A DNA stretch of 64,000 bases from Desulfotomaculum nigrificans DSM 574 (GCF_000189755.2 NZ_KI912183.1:1738257-1802256); one strand, 5' to 3'. Shown: positions 25,485-36,181, counted from the stretch's first letter. Program-made: numbers and translations. The notes: generated by a model from the letters alone, not told the origin.

Positions 25485-26873
25485 TTAAGCCCTACCCTTA
25501 AGCTTCAGCACTTCCTGTTTAAACAGTTCTCCCCGCTCCTCGAAATTATTGAACATATCCCAGCTGGCGCAGGCGGGGGAAAGTAAGACAACCTCTCCCG
25601 GACGGGCTTGTTGGTGAGCCAGCCGCACTGCCTGCGGATAATCCTGAGCCTGCAGGATGTTGGTAAACCCCTGGTCCCGGGCGGCTGCTTCAATTTGGTA
25701 ACCGTGCAACCCCAAGACAATCAAAACCCGTACCTTTTCCTTAATTTTCCGGGCAAACTGGGTAAAGTCACTACCCTTGTTCTTGCCCCCGGCAATTAAT
25801 ATAATGGGCTCGTTGTAAGCATCCAGGGCCTTAATGGCAGCATCCGGATTAGTCCCCTTGGAGTCGTTGATGTATTTAACCCCATCGATGGTGGCTACAT
25901 ACTCCAGCCGGTGCGCCACCCCGGCAAAACTTTCCAAGGTGCGGGCTAGATCCGTTGCGGCAATGCCCATGGCATAACCAGCTGCCACCGCAGCCAGGGC
26001 ATTCTCCAGATTATGGGCCCCGGGGATGCGGAGGGTATTAACCGGCGTAATCTCGGTTACCCCCTGGTCCGCTACCATTATTTTACCGTCCTGGACATAG
26101 ATTCCTTTTTCTAAAATATGCTGGCGACTGAAAAATAGAACCTGTGATGGACAATCTGCCGCCATTTCCCTGGTAACAGGGTCATCATAATTTAACACGG
26201 CCCAGTCTTCTTGATCCTGGTGGGCAAAGATCAGGGACTTGGCCCTAATATACTCAGCCATGGATCCATGGCGGTCCAGGTGGTCCGGTGTTACATTTAA
26301 TACCACTGCCACCCTGGGGGCAAAGGACTGTGTGGTCTCCAGCTGAAAGCTTGACACTTCGGCCACTATGATATCCTGCCGGGAGTAATTTTCTACTTCA
26401 CTGGCCAGCGGCAGACCGATATTCCCGGCCACCAGGGTGTGATAGCCGGCATCCCGAAACATTTGGCCAATTAACGAAGTGGTGGTGGTTTTACCGTTGG
26501 TGCCGGTGATGGCCACAATGGGTGCCCGGGCAAAACGGTAGGCCAGTTCCAGCTCCCCGATAACAGGAATATCCATAGCCTTAGCCTGGACCACCGGCGG
26601 TACCGTTAACGGTACCCCGGGACTAACCACCAAAAGGTCAAAGCTATCCCGTGTCACCTGAGGATAATCCCCCAGGGCCAACCTTATTCCCGCCGCCTTT
26701 AGCTGCTCTGCTAATGGCTGCATTTGCTCTTCTGTCTTGGTATCCGTCAGTGTGATCCGGGCTTGTTTTTGGCTAAGAAACTCACATACCGCCTGGCCAC
26801 TCTTGCCTGCCCCTACCACTAGTACAGATTTTCCTGCCAATTTCACTTTAAACGTACCTTCTTCCCCTTGCAT
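25485..26873 (-). CDS. murD: UDP-N-acetylmuramoyl-L-alanine--D-glutamate ligase
   Basis: 462 residues. Adds D-Glu to the nucleotide precursor. Rossmann-like N-terminus ([19 protein letters not shown]), ATP loop [19 protein letters not shown], and [16 protein letters not shown] and [15 protein letters not shown] blocks. ATG 26873 is taken as start (AGGT upstream); a GTG nine codons further in is possible. It lies between mraY and the ftsW-murG genes, and is separated from ftsW by the repeat-rich spacer. Confidence 0.97.
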   Translation of the reverse strand: MQGEEGTFKVKLAGKSVLVVGAGKSGQAVCEFLSQKQARITLTDTKTEEQMQPLAEQLKAAGIRLALGDYPQVTRDSFDLLVVSPGVPLTVPPVVQAKAMDIPVIGELELAYRFARAPIVAITGTNGKTTTTSLIGQMFRDAGYHTLVAGNIGLPLASEVENYSRQDIIVAEVSSFQLETTQSFAPRVAVVLNVTPDHLDRHGSMAEYIRAKSLIFAHQDQEDWAVLNYDDPVTREMAADCPSQVLFFSRQHILEKGIYVQDGKIMVADQGVTEITPVNTLRIPGAHNLENALAAVAAGYAMGIAATDLARTLESFAGVAHRLEYVATIDGVKYINDSKGTNPDAAIKALDAYNEPIILIAGGKNKGSDFTQFARKIKEKVRVLIVLGLHGYQIEAAARDQGFTNILQAQDYPQAVRLAHQQARPGEVVLLSPACASWDMFNNFEERGELFKQEVLKLKGRA

Positions 26874-26904
26874 TTTAATTACCTGTTCAGTTTTGCTACA
26901 GCTC

Positions 26905-27900
26905 CTAAATATATATATTTAGTAATCCCAGTAATGAAAAGAAAAGACTGATTAACCAAAAGGTTCTAACCACCCTTTTTTCCGACCAACCGGACAGTTC
27001 AAAATGGTGGTGTAACGGGCTCATGCGAAAGACACGTTTACCGGTGGTTTTAAAAGATATTACTTGAATGATCACTGACAGAGCCTCCAGTACATACAAC
27101 CCGCCAATAATCACCAGTAACAATTCATTTCTGGTGACCACCGCCGCGGCCCCCAGGGCACCCCCCAGAGCCAGGGAACCGGTATCCCCCATAAACACCC
27201 GGGCCGGGTGTCGGTTGTAAGCCAAAAATCCCAGGCAACCCCCGGCCACCGCCGCTAAAACAATGGCGGTACCCACTTTTCCGCTGACCATGGCTAACAG
27301 CACAAAAGCGGCTGAGGTGAAGACAGTTGCCCCGGCGGCCAGGCCATCCAGGCCGTCAGTTAAGTTGACGGCATTACTGGCGCCAAGCAGCACCAATATG
27401 GTAATCCCTAAAAAAGGGATAAAGCCGAGATCAAATCCTATCCCCCCGGGGGAAATCAAGCCGGAAAAAGGAATGATGTAGTCGGTGCCGCGGCCCAATT
27501 TAAACACTGCCACCACACCTAAAATCACAGCCAAAATTAATTGTCCAAAGAGTTTTTCCCGCCCTCTCAGGCCAAGATTTCTCTTCATCACTATCTTAAT
27601 AAAATCGTCAATAAAGCCGATTAGACCATAACCCAGGGTTACCATCAGTACCACCAGGCCCTCATACCGGCCCTTTACCGGCCCGCTTAGTAAAATTATA
27701 CTGGCCAGGGCAATACCCACTAAAAACATAATCCCACCCATGGTGGGTGTGCCGGATTTAGCCATGTGTCTGGCCGGCCCTTCGGCCCGGATGGTTTGAC
27801 CAAACTTTAATCTTCTCAGCAACGGAATGGCTATGGGGCCGAGTAATACGGTAGTTAATAAACTAATACCGGCGGCTGCCCACACCAGTGAAGTTTCCAT
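26905..27900 (-). CDS. mraY: Phospho-N-acetylmuramoyl-pentapeptide-transferase
   Basis: 331 residues and about ten membrane helices. Transfers phospho-MurNAc-pentapeptide to undecaprenyl phosphate, giving lipid I. Motifs [25 protein letters not shown] (catalytic Asp pair), [15 protein letters not shown] and [16 protein letters not shown], and HHHFELSGW near the C-terminus, are all intact. GAGGTG precedes the ATG. In order between murF and murD. Confidence 0.98.
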   Translation of the reverse strand: METSLVWAAAGISLLTTVLLGPIAIPLLRRLKFGQTIRAEGPARHMAKSGTPTMGGIMFLVGIALASIILLSGPVKGRYEGLVVLMVTLGYGLIGFIDDFIKIVMKRNLGLRGREKLFGQLILAVILGVVAVFKLGRGTDYIIPFSGLISPGGIGFDLGFIPFLGITILVLLGASNAVNLTDGLDGLAAGATVFTSAAFVLLAMVSGKVGTAIVLAAVAGGCLGFLAYNRHPARVFMGDTGSLALGGALGAAAVVTRNELLLVIIGGLYVLEALSVIIQVISFKTTGKRVFRMSPLHHHFELSGWSEKRVVRTFWLISLFFSLLGLLNIYI

Positions 27901-27951
27901 TGGCCTTCACACCTCTATTTCAATTAGCTTAAATCTAGTCAACTGTGAAAG

Positions 27952-29322
27952 TTAGTTATTGACCAGCGCCTGGACTATCTCTTCCATGTGCATACTCCGG
28001 GAACCCTTAACCAGAATTGTATCACCGGGTTGCATAACTTGCCGTAAAACTTCAATGGCTAGCTTATTATTATCACAATGGTGTACCCTGTCTCCGGGCA
28101 GACCCCCTTTAATAGCGCCCTGGGCCGTAAATCGGGCCAGGTCACCCACTGTCACCAACTGGGCGACACCTCTTAGGGCCGCCGCTTCTCCCACCTCACG
28201 GTGCCCGGACTCGGCTAACGCCCCCAGTTCATACATATTCCCAAGTACGGCAATCTTTCTTCCCGGGGCTACTTCTGCTAATACTTTTAAAGCGGCTTTG
28301 GTGGAAGAGGGGTTGGCATTATAGACATCGTTAATAACGGTCATGTTATTGGCTTTAATAATTTCCAGCCGCATGCCGGTGAGCTCCACCTGGGCTAATC
28401 CCCGGACAATGTCGGTAAAGGGTATCCCTAACCTTAACCCCACCCCCACGGCGGCCATACTATTCATTACGTTATGACTGCCGGGAATGGGCAGGTATAT
28501 TTCCCCTGTCCCACCGGGGTATGATAGGTCATACCTAACTCCCCGGCCTTCCACTCGCACATTCCTGGCCACCAAATCTGTTTGACCGTTAATGGAGTAA
28601 AACCAGACCTGGCCCTGGCAACGGGAAACCTGATTTCTTAACTCGGGGCTATCACCGTTAAGAATGGCAAACCCCTCCGCTCCGATGTGATCTAAAACCT
28701 CTGCCTTGGCGGCAGCAATGTTCTGCACCGACCCTAAGAGTTCCAGGTGAGCCTCACCAATGTTAGTAATAACGGCTCCGGTGGGTTTGGCCAGCCGGGC
28801 CAACAAGTCGATTTCCCCGAACCCCCGCATGCCCATCTCCACCACCGCTGCCTGGTGGGTTTGATCCAGAGCCAATAAGGTCAAAGGAAGACCCAATTCA
28901 TTATTATAGTTGCCCTGGGTCTTTAGGGTTTTGTAGCGGGTATTTAATACCGCTGCGATCATATCTTTAGTGGAGGTTTTGCCGTTACTGCCGGTTACCG
29001 CCACCACCGGGATGTTGAGCCGGCTCCGGTTGTGGGCGGCCAGTTGCTGTAAGGCCTGGATGGTATCGGATACCTTGATGACAGCCACCTGCGGGGGTAC
29101 GGTTACTGTTTTTGTCACCAGCAGTGCGGTGGCCCCCTGCTCTATGGCCTTCAGGGCAAAATCATGACCGTCCACCTGCCGGCCCCGCATGGCTACAAAT
29201 ATATCCCCGTTCTTAGCCCGGCGGCTGTCGGTGCAAAGTCCGTTAACCTCGGCTGCCGGATTACCCTGGATAATCGTCCCCCCGGTAACTGCGGCAATTT
29301 CTTTTATGGTATAAGTCAGCAT
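27952..29322 (-). CDS. murF: UDP-N-acetylmuramoyl-tripeptide--D-alanyl-D-alanine ligase
   Basis: 456 residues. Adds D-Ala-D-Ala to the tripeptide precursor. AVTGSNGKTSTKDMIAAVL is the ATP loop; VEMGMRGFGEIDLLARL, NDVYNANPSSTKAAL and ILVKGSRSMHMEEIVQ are diagnostic. Start ATG 29322 follows GGGAGG by seven bases; the frame could extend to 29355 but without a binding site. It comes 37 bases after murE. Confidence 0.97.
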   Translation of the reverse strand: MLTYTIKEIAAVTGGTIIQGNPAAEVNGLCTDSRRAKNGDIFVAMRGRQVDGHDFALKAIEQGATALLVTKTVTVPPQVAVIKVSDTIQALQQLAAHNRSRLNIPVVAVTGSNGKTSTKDMIAAVLNTRYKTLKTQGNYNNELGLPLTLLALDQTHQAAVVEMGMRGFGEIDLLARLAKPTGAVITNIGEAHLELLGSVQNIAAAKAEVLDHIGAEGFAILNGDSPELRNQVSRCQGQVWFYSINGQTDLVARNVRVEGRGVRYDLSYPGGTGEIYLPIPGSHNVMNSMAAVGVGLRLGIPFTDIVRGLAQVELTGMRLEIIKANNMTVINDVYNANPSSTKAALKVLAEVAPGRKIAVLGNMYELGALAESGHREVGEAAALRGVAQLVTVGDLARFTAQGAIKGGLPGDRVHHCDNNKLAIEVLRQVMQPGDTILVKGSRSMHMEEIVQALVNN

Positions 29323-29359
29323 AGTCATGCCTCCCGGATAAATCCTGCTTAGCAAGTAA

Positions 29360-30823
29360 TTACTTATTAAACCCGCGGGCCTTCAGTGCCTCCGCGGCCA
29401 CTTCCCGGTCATCAAAATGGTACTTGGTGGTACCAATTATTTGATAGTCCTCATGGCCTTTGCCGGCTATTACCACCACATCGCCGGGCTCTGCTAAATT
29501 AATGGCCCGGTTAATAGCTTCCCGGCGGTCAGCGATGACCAAATAACTGCCGGGGTCCTTTCCCTGCAGGCCCACTAGTATATCTTCAATAATTTTTTGT
29601 GGATCTTCGGTTCTCGGGTTATCCGAGGTAACCACAGGCAAGTCACTATAACGGGCGGCAATCTCCCCCATAATGGGGCGCTTGGTCCGGTCCCGGTCAC
29701 CACCACAGCCAAAAACAGTAATTAGTCGGCCTTTGGTAATTTGCCGGGCGGTGGTAAGGATATTTTCTAAACCGTCCGGTGTGTGGGCATAGTCCACCAC
29801 TACGGCAAAATCCTGCCCCTGGTCAACCAGTTCAAAACGCCCGGCAACTCCTGTGACTCCTTCCAAAGCAGCCTTTACATCCATACCATTATATCCCAGA
29901 ACCATGCCAACGGTGTAGGCCGCCAGGGAATTATAAACATTAAACCGGCCGGTTAGCTTAAGCTCCAGCCTTTGTTCTCCCCAGGGACTGTTGACGGTAA
30001 AGGACACTCCTCTGGCCGTTACTTGAATATCCTTAGCTCTAACATCAGCATTATTTTCAATACCGTAGGTATAAACCTTGCCCCGACTAATTTTAAAAAG
30101 CTGCTCCGCCGCCTGGTCATCGGCATTGATTACCGCATATTTAATATCCTTCTCGAAAAGTTTGGCTTTGGCCGCTAGGTAGTCTTCCATATTACCGTGA
30201 AAGTCTAAATGATCCTGGGTGATGTTGGTAAACACCGCCACGTCATACTTCACCCCCGCCACCCGGTTAAGGGCTAAAGCATGGGATGATACTTCCATAG
30301 CTACACCTTGCACATCTTCCCGCACCATTTCAGCCATCAATTTATGTAAATCCAAAGATTCCGGCGTGGTATTGGTGACAGGTAAGGCCTTTTCACCAAT
30401 CAGGTTATGAATGGTGCCAACAACCCCTGGTTTTAAGCCGACCTGGCGCCAGATGGCAGCGATTAAATGGGTAGTGGTGGTTTTGCCGTTGGTGCCGGTA
30501 ACACCTACTACGGTCATTTTTCGGGAAGGGTGGCCATAGAACTTATCAGCCAGCAGAGCCAGGGCCTGACGGCTGTCAGATACTTTGATGACGGTAAGGT
30601 CAGCCGGGACTTCTACCTCCCTTTCTACCACCACTGCGGTGGCCCCGGCTTCCCGGGCATTATTAATGAAACTATGCCCATCTACTTTAAAACCCTTGAT
30701 GGCTACAAACAAGTATCCAGGTTGAACTTTTCGGGAATCATAGGTAATTCCGGCCACCTCTATATCTTGGGGGCCGGAAATGGCAATAACGTCTATAGCT
30801 GACAACAATTCTTTTAATAACAA
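29360..30823 (-). CDS. murE: UDP-N-acetylmuramoyl-L-alanyl-D-glutamate--2,6-diaminopimelate ligase
   Basis: 487 residues. Adds the third amino acid of the peptide stem. [18 protein letters not shown] is the ATP loop, and TSDNPRTEDPQ contains the DNPR signature typical of meso-diaminopimelate-adding enzymes, so the wall is predicted to be of the A2pm type. Start TTG 30823 (MLLKELLSAI) has GGGGGAG six bases upstream; ATG 30838 lies within that purine run. A hairpin lies between spoVD and this gene. Confidence 0.97.
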   Translation of the reverse strand: MLLKELLSAIDVIAISGPQDIEVAGITYDSRKVQPGYLFVAIKGFKVDGHSFINNAREAGATAVVVEREVEVPADLTVIKVSDSRQALALLADKFYGHPSRKMTVVGVTGTNGKTTTTHLIAAIWRQVGLKPGVVGTIHNLIGEKALPVTNTTPESLDLHKLMAEMVREDVQGVAMEVSSHALALNRVAGVKYDVAVFTNITQDHLDFHGNMEDYLAAKAKLFEKDIKYAVINADDQAAEQLFKISRGKVYTYGIENNADVRAKDIQVTARGVSFTVNSPWGEQRLELKLTGRFNVYNSLAAYTVGMVLGYNGMDVKAALEGVTGVAGRFELVDQGQDFAVVVDYAHTPDGLENILTTARQITKGRLITVFGCGGDRDRTKRPIMGEIAARYSDLPVVTSDNPRTEDPQKIIEDILVGLQGKDPGSYLVIADRREAINRAINLAEPGDVVVIAGKGHEDYQIIGTTKYHFDDREVAAEALKARGFNK

Positions 30824-30899
30824 GGCAGCTCCCCCCATTATATTCTAATTCCTATTATTTCCATATAAGGGACATTTATGCCCGGTATGAACGCTTGAA

Positions 30900-30932
30900 A
30901 ACCCTGGCCCCCCTGTATGGGAGGCCAGGGTT
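30900..30932 (-). terminator. Hairpin between spoVD and murE
   Basis: A perfect 10-bp stem AACCCTGGCC / GGCCAGGGTT, with further pairing inside, followed on the minus strand by only TTTT. It may partially terminate or stabilise the transcript inside the dcw cluster. Confidence 0.5.
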
Positions 30933-30950
30933 ACCTTGGCCAATTGTAGT

Positions 30951-33089
30951 TTAACTCCCGTCTGACGGCGGTTTAAATTGTACCTTAACCGGTCTACCCC
31001 GGGGTAATTTGGTGCCTGGGGCGGGACTCTGGCTTTCAGCTAGTCCGGTCCCTTCCGGCTCTAATTTAAGCCCTAAACTTTCCAGCAAATTACCGGCTTC
31101 CCTGATACTCATACCTTTTAAATTTGGTACTGATACCTGTTGCCCCGTTTGGCCATTACCGCCGCCTGCTCCGTTAAGATCAAGGATAACCGTAGTGCCC
31201 GTTAATACCAGGGCGCCGCTTTCCGGTATTTGTCCGTAGACCATATTCCCCTGTCCCCTGGTCTCAAAGGCCAGGCCGACTTCCCGCAGCAGTTTCTGGG
31301 CTTCATCCAGCGGCAGGTTTACTACGTTTGGTACTGCTACCTCGATTCTTTCTTCTTCAACCTCCCAGGGATTATCCTTGGGTTTGGGTAAATCCTTTTG
31401 TTCCGGAACTCCCAGGTAGTGCAGGGTATCCTGGGCCAGGGAGGAAAATACCGGAGCTGCCACCATACCACCATAATAGGACCCACCCTGGGGCTCCGCA
31501 ATCATAATTAAAATGGAAATCTTGGGATCGTTTACTGGCGCAAACCCAGCAAAGGAGGCTACATATTTGCCACTGGCATAGCCGCCCCGCTCCGCCACCA
31601 CCTGGGCGGTACCTGTTTTACCGGCCGCCCGGTAGCCATCCACATAGGCATTCCTACCGCTACCCTTTAACACTACGTTTTCCAGTAACTTGGCAGTTAA
31701 ATTGGCAGTTTCCTTGGAAATAACCTGCCGCACTACCTCCGGTTTAAACTCTTTAATTACATGGCCCTTTTGATCCTCAATACTCTTAACCAAATGAGGT
31801 TTCATCAGCATGCCACCGTTGGCTACAGCATTAACTGCGGTTAGCAGTTGGATGGGAGTTACAGCAATGGATTGGCCCATAGCCATAGTGGCTATGTTCA
31901 GGTTAGTGGCATCCTTTTCCGGAATGACGATACCCCTTGCTTCCCCCGGCAGGCCAATGCCCGTGGGCTGACCAAAACCAAAGGCCTGAATATATTTATA
32001 GAATCTCTCTTTACCCAGGTTAAGTCCAACTTGAATAAAGCCAGGGTTGCAGGAGTTCTGGACCACCTCTTCAAAACTCTGGCTGCCATGTCCACCGGCC
32101 TTCCAGCAACGGATTTTACGGTCCGCCACCTGATAATAGCCCGGATCATAAAACCTGTCGCTGGGTTTAACTACATTTTCTTCCAGGGCCGCGGCGGTTG
32201 TAATAATCTTAAAGGTTGATCCTGGTTCGTAGTTGTACCAAATAGCCGGGTCGCGATCCCAAACACTCTGGGGTACTTCCCGCCACTTGTTGGGGTTAAA
32301 GGTTGGCCGGTTACCCAGGGCCAACACTTCCCCTGTTTTGGGGTCCATAACTATGATAACAGCCATCTTAGGCTTATACACACTAACAATTTTATCCAGT
32401 TCCCGTTCCACAAAGTGCTGGATGGTCTGGTCCAGAGTGAGTACCAAATTGTGTCCCTGGACAGGTGGGATGTACTGGTGCAAAGCCTGGGGAATTTCTC
32501 GCCCGGCAGCATCATGTTCAATCACAATGCGTCCCGGGATACCCTTGAGTTCTTCATCATAGGCCGCTTCCATCCCCATTAATCCCTGGTTGTCAGTTCC
32601 GGTAAAGCCCAGGATGTGCGGCGCCAGGGTTTCTTGTTTATAGTAACGCCTGCTCTCTTCGGCAAAGCCAATGCCGGCAATTTTTAGTTCCTTTAGTTTC
32701 TGAGATGTTTCAAAATCAACCTTACGTTTAATCCACTCAAAGCGGGATTTCTTGGTGATAATCTGTTTAACCTTGGCCACGTCCATACCCAGGATAGGGG
32801 CAATTTTAGCCGCCGCCTCATCAGGATTCTCGATGTGGGAGGGAATTGCATAAACCGAATCAGCACTAACGCTGGTCACCAATTCGTTACCGTTACGGTC
32901 CAGGATACTGCCCCGTTTGGCCTCCACCGGCACATCCCGCATACGGTTAATAATTCCCTGCTGTCGCAGCTCATCTCCCCGAACAAATTGAATCCAGGCC
33001 AGACGTAATATAAGCATACACAATAAAGCGGAGCCCAGTAAGAATAGCCAGGTTATCCTCCTGCGGATCAGTATGTTGGTAGTTCTCAA
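30951..33089 (-). CDS. spoVD: Class B penicillin-binding protein SpoVD/FtsI with two PASTA domains
   Basis: 712 residues. A short cytoplasmic tail and one membrane helix (about 10-30) lead to the PBP dimerisation domain and a transpeptidase domain with EPGSTFK (SxxK), SCN and KTGTAQ motifs. Two PASTA modules follow (VAVPNVVNLPLDEAQKLLRE and VSVPNLKGMSIREAGNLLES). This matches SpoVD and also PBP2B; SpoVD is favoured by name in this group, but no second class B PBP is in the window and it may serve ordinary division too. TTG 33089 follows GGGGGGATTAAGGG. It follows ftsL in the cluster. Confidence 0.92.
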   Translation of the reverse strand: MRTTNILIRRRITWLFLLGSALLCMLILRLAWIQFVRGDELRQQGIINRMRDVPVEAKRGSILDRNGNELVTSVSADSVYAIPSHIENPDEAAAKIAPILGMDVAKVKQIITKKSRFEWIKRKVDFETSQKLKELKIAGIGFAEESRRYYKQETLAPHILGFTGTDNQGLMGMEAAYDEELKGIPGRIVIEHDAAGREIPQALHQYIPPVQGHNLVLTLDQTIQHFVERELDKIVSVYKPKMAVIIVMDPKTGEVLALGNRPTFNPNKWREVPQSVWDRDPAIWYNYEPGSTFKIITTAAALEENVVKPSDRFYDPGYYQVADRKIRCWKAGGHGSQSFEEVVQNSCNPGFIQVGLNLGKERFYKYIQAFGFGQPTGIGLPGEARGIVIPEKDATNLNIATMAMGQSIAVTPIQLLTAVNAVANGGMLMKPHLVKSIEDQKGHVIKEFKPEVVRQVISKETANLTAKLLENVVLKGSGRNAYVDGYRAAGKTGTAQVVAERGGYASGKYVASFAGFAPVNDPKISILIMIAEPQGGSYYGGMVAAPVFSSLAQDTLHYLGVPEQKDLPKPKDNPWEVEEERIEVAVPNVVNLPLDEAQKLLREVGLAFETRGQGNMVYGQIPESGALVLTGTTVILDLNGAGGGNGQTGQQVSVPNLKGMSIREAGNLLESLGLKLEPEGTGLAESQSPAPGTKLPRGRPVKVQFKPPSDGS

Positions 33090-33129
33090 CCCTTAATCCC
33101 CCCTGCAGGCCGGATCGTCACCGCTTCCC

Positions 33130-33663
33130 TTAGAGTTTTTTCTCCCAACGATTAACTAATTCGGCAAAGGCCCCAATCACCGGGCTGCCCGGTTGTTTTA
33201 TACCGGACTGATTGTCCTCTTTTGGGGCCTGCTGATTTATAGATGATGCCTGGGACCGGTCAGTTTTTGTTGGTTTCTTTTCTCCCTGAGGATTGGCAGG
33301 TAAAGCGGGAACCAGCACCACTTCTTTAGTGTTTGGTTTAACCATACCTAATTTAGTGGTGGCTATGGCCTCAATTCGTTGTAATGACATTAACTGATTA
33401 GTTTGGCTTTCTAAATACTCATGTTCAGCTTGCAATTCATCTAACTCGTTTTGTAACCGGCTGATTTGATAGCCCACATTAGCTATCTGCGCAAAATAAT
33501 AAGCAATGGCCACACCTGTGAGAAACAAAGTAAAGATCGAGCCGGTTAATAAAAGTTTACCTCTGACAATGGTTTGTCTGGATAACCGCCTTCTGGCCCC
33601 GGATCGTTCAAATGTTTGTTCTTCCGGCAACGTGTAGTTAAATTTTTCCTGAGCCACACTCAT
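33130..33663 (-). CDS. ftsL: FtsL-like division protein
   Basis: 177 residues. Short basic cytoplasmic N-terminus (ARRRLSRQTIVRGK), one membrane helix (about 38-60), a leucine-zipper-like coiled coil (ISRLQNELDELQAEHEYLES) and an extracellular tail rich in Pro, Lys and Gln that is longer than in most FtsL proteins. Position between rsmH and the PBP gene is the standard ftsL place. It should pair with DivIC/FtsB and FtsQ to control the septal synthase. Confidence 0.85.
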   Translation of the reverse strand: MSVAQEKFNYTLPEEQTFERSGARRRLSRQTIVRGKLLLTGSIFTLFLTGVAIAYYFAQIANVGYQISRLQNELDELQAEHEYLESQTNQLMSLQRIEAIATTKLGMVKPNTKEVVLVPALPANPQGEKKPTKTDRSQASSINQQAPKEDNQSGIKQPGSPVIGAFAELVNRWEKKL

Positions 33664-33747
33664 AGCTTATTCACCCTCTTACCTTTTTAGAACTTGCACT
33701 GGCAAAAGTCGGTTAATTAGAAATTTAATGACAGAATTACCAGCCTG

Positions 33748-34683
33748 TTATAGTTTCTCGGCAATTCTTAACTTGGCACTTCTGGCCCGGGGATTATATG
33801 CCAGTTCCTCTGCACCAGGTTCGATGGGTTTATTGGTAATAATCTTCACTTGTGGCTGCTTACCACAGTTGCATACCGGAAATGAAGGGGGACAGGTACA
33901 GGGGTTGGCTAATTCCTTGAAGGTATCCTTAATAATTCTGTCTTCCAGTGAATGAAAGGTGATGACACAAATACGGCCACCCGGTTTCAGAACTTGTACT
34001 GCACCCTGGATGGCCCCTTTCAGGATACCCAGTTCATTATTAACCGCGATACGTAAAGCTTGAAAGGTTCGCTTGGCTGGGTGGGGTCCTTCCCGGCGGG
34101 CATTGGCCGGTACAGCTGCTTTGATAATTTCCACTAACTGCCCGGTGGTGGTGATGGGCCGCCGTTGCCTTTCTCTGACGATAAAGGAAGCAATACGCTT
34201 GGCCCAGCGTTCTTCCCCGTATTTACGAATGATATTGGTTAATTCCTCTTCCGGGAGGTCATTCACCAGTTCCTTAGCGCTGGTGGGTTGATCCGGGTCC
34301 ATGCGCATGTCCAATTCAGCATCATGCATATAGCTAAAACCACGTTCCGGAGTATCCAATTGATAGGAGGAAACCCCTAAATCAAAAAGCACTCCATCCA
34401 CTGTGCTGATGCCCAGTTCAGCCAAAACCTGTTTGATGCCGACAAAATTTGCTCTAACGGCCTGAAACCGGCCGGCAAAACGCTGTAACCGCTGTTCAGC
34501 GTTAGCTATCGCCGCCGGGTCCTGGTCTAAACCAATGAGACGCCCCCCGGGGCCCAGACGGCGCAAAATCTCCGTACTATGTCCTGCGCCGCCCAAGGTG
34601 CAATCCACATAAATTCCCTGGGGGTTAATATTTAAACCATTTATTGATTCCTTCAGTAAAACTGATATATGCTTAAATTCCAT
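33748..34683 (-). CDS. rsmH: 16S rRNA (cytosine(1402)-N(4))-methyltransferase RsmH
   Basis: 311 residues. SAM-dependent methylation of C1402 in 16S r[22 protein letters not shown] is the SAM-binding block; [21 protein letters not shown] and [11 protein letters not shown] (with the RRLRI-like end [11 protein letters not shown]) are diagnostic. It follows mraZ, the usual order. The Shine-Dalgarno is weak. Confidence 0.97.
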   Translation of the reverse strand: MEFKHISVLLKESINGLNINPQGIYVDCTLGGAGHSTEILRRLGPGGRLIGLDQDPAAIANAEQRLQRFAGRFQAVRANFVGIKQVLAELGISTVDGVLFDLGVSSYQLDTPERGFSYMHDAELDMRMDPDQPTSAKELVNDLPEEELTNIIRKYGEERWAKRIASFIVRERQRRPITTTGQLVEIIKAAVPANARREGPHPAKRTFQALRIAVNNELGILKGAIQGAVQVLKPGGRICVITFHSLEDRIIKDTFKELANPCTCPPSFPVCNCGKQPQVKIITNKPIEPGAEELAYNPRARSAKLRIAEKL

Positions 34684-34742
34684 AACCGGAAGTGCTAAAT
34701 ACCTTTCGTTTGTTTGTTATATTAGTAGTCTATCCAGGTTGG

Positions 34743-35171
34743 CTAAAGCAAATCCACAATCTTTTCGGCCAGTTCCTCAAAGGAGGCTTCGGCCTTGGCA
34801 TTGTAACGATCCCATTCATCCTTGGCCCATATTTCCACCCGGGTGGACACCCCTACGATAACGGTTTCCTTGTCCAACCGGGCATATTCCCGCAGGTTAT
34901 TGGGCAGCAAAATACGACCTTGCTTATCCACTTCGCATTCGGTGGCTCCGGAAAAGAAAAAACGTACAAAGGCCCGGGCATCTGCCCTGGCAAAAGGCAG
35001 TGACTTAAGCTTTTGCTCTACCTCAGCCCATTCAGCGGGCGGGTAGACAAAAAGGCAGTTGTCTAAACCTTTAGTGACAATAAACCGGTCACCCAGGCCT
35101 TCGCGGAAGCGGGCAGGGATTATTAAACGCCCCTTCGGGTCAATATTGTGTTGGAATTCCCCCATGAACAT
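34743..35171 (-). CDS. mraZ: Transcriptional regulator MraZ
   Basis: 142 residues with the two AbrB/SpoVT-like halves ([18 protein letters not shown] and [18 protein letters not shown]). MraZ forms rings and represses its own dcw operon through phased repeats in front of the gene; such repeats are present at 35202-35227. ATG 35171 follows GGAG. First gene of the dcw cluster. Confidence 0.97.
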   Translation of the reverse strand: MFMGEFQHNIDPKGRLIIPARFREGLGDRFIVTKGLDNCLFVYPPAEWAEVEQKLKSLPFARADARAFVRFFFSGATECEVDKQGRILLPNNLREYARLDKETVIVGVSTRVEIWAKDEWDRYNAKAEASFEELAEKIVDLL

Positions 35172-35180
35172 AACTTTTTA

Positions 35181-35227
35181 CTCCACTTTCTGGGTGGTTT
35201 CCACCACTTCATACCACTTTACTCCAC
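35181..35227 (-). promoter_or_regulatory. MraZ operator: phased GTGG repeats
   Basis: On the minus strand GTGGAG, GTGGTA and GTGGTG begin at 35227, 35217 and 35207, exactly 10 bases apart, each preceded by A-rich spacer (AAAGTGG-like). A fourth GTGGAG (35181-35186) overlaps the mraZ Shine-Dalgarno. Direct repeats on one helical face are the known MraZ binding pattern. Confidence 0.75.
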
Positions 35228-35300
35228 AAGTATTCGCTGTGGTGTTAAAAATTCCTTCCCCCCGCAGAGGCCTTAGCTAACTTTTTTCCAAAAAAATAAA

Positions 35301-35323
35301 CCAAATCCAATTTTAGGATTTGG
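35301..35323 (-). terminator. Rho-independent terminator after the PHP gene
   Basis: An 8-bp stem CCAAATCC / GGATTTGG with a 7-base loop, followed on the minus strand by TTTATTTTTTTGG. It separates the PHP/patatin group from mraZ. Confidence 0.85.
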
Positions 35324-35377
35324 CCTTTGCTTCGCTTTTGGAAAAGATCGGTCTGCCCCCTTATTTTGTAGGGTTGA

Positions 35378-36181
35378 CTATAAATCTACCATGCTGCGTT
35401 TTCTCTGGCTAAAAACTGCCACTTGCGTAAAGCCTATTTCCTTTAATAAAGCTGCAGCCTCCTTTATCCCCGCTGCCACCTGTTCCGGTTTGTGTGCGTC
35501 CGAGCCCAGGGTCACCGGTACACCGTAGGTGAGGCACAGCTTAAGAAACTCCGGCGATGGATACAACTCAGCACAGGGATAACGCCAACCGGCGGTGTTG
35601 ACATCTACACAGACATCATTTTCCTTGAATACCGCAACTGTTTCCCGGTATAGTTCGTCCAGGGGGACGGTGGGTTTAAAACCAAACTTCTTAATTAAAT
35701 CAGGGTGAGACATAATATCAAACAACCCGGAGGCTGCCGCCTGCTGGACATGGTTAAAGTAGGTTTGATACAGTTCATTAATGTCGTGATTTTTATATTC
35801 CTCAATTAGTCCCGGATCATCAAAGGCCCAGTCCCCCAGGAAGTGTACTGAGCCTAAAACATAATCCAACGGCAGGGAGGACAGTATTTCTCTTAAATCC
35901 TGCTCAAAGCCAGGAATAAAATCCGCCTCCAGCCCTAGTTTAATGGATAAATCCGGATTCTTTTGCCGGGCTTGATTTACCTCCGCCATATAAAGGGGCA
36001 GATGGGACCAGGGCATGGCCAATGCGGGGTCCCGTTTCTCTTCGGGTAACCAGTAGAGCGGTAAATGGTCGGCAAAACCAAACTCCCTCAGTCCTTGACG
36101 ACGGGCCGCGGCCGCATATTCATCCACTGTTCCCACAGCATGGCCACATCTAAAGGTATGTATATGATAATCCACCAGCAT
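35378..36181 (-). CDS. PHP-domain histidinol-phosphatase family protein
   Basis: 267 residues. Metal-binding PHP motifs are all present: DYHIHTFRCGHA at the N-terminus, GFADH, a glutamate in LGLEADF, GSVHFLG, MSHPDL and the C-terminal GSDAHKPEQV. These are typical of HisJ/HisK-type histidinol phosphatases, but the family also contains phosphoesterases with other substrates and no his genes are in the window. ATG 36181 with GGAG ten bases upstream is taken as start. It precedes the terminator at 35301-35323. Confidence 0.85.
   Translation of the reverse strand: MLVDYHIHTFRCGHAVGTVDEYAAAARRQGLREFGFADHLPLYWLPEEKRDPALAMPWSHLPLYMAEVNQARQKNPDLSIKLGLEADFIPGFEQDLREILSSLPLDYVLGSVHFLGDWAFDDPGLIEEYKNHDINELYQTYFNHVQQAAASGLFDIMSHPDLIKKFGFKPTVPLDELYRETVAVFKENDVCVDVNTAGWRYPCAELYPSPEFLKLCLTYGVPVTLGSDAHKPEQVAAGIKEAAALLKEIGFTQVAVFSQRKRSMVDL

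Noticed and set aside
26905-26922. Palindrome CTAAATATATATATTTAG
   Set aside because: It covers the last codons and stop of mraY; a simple AT run, with no sign of a separate function.
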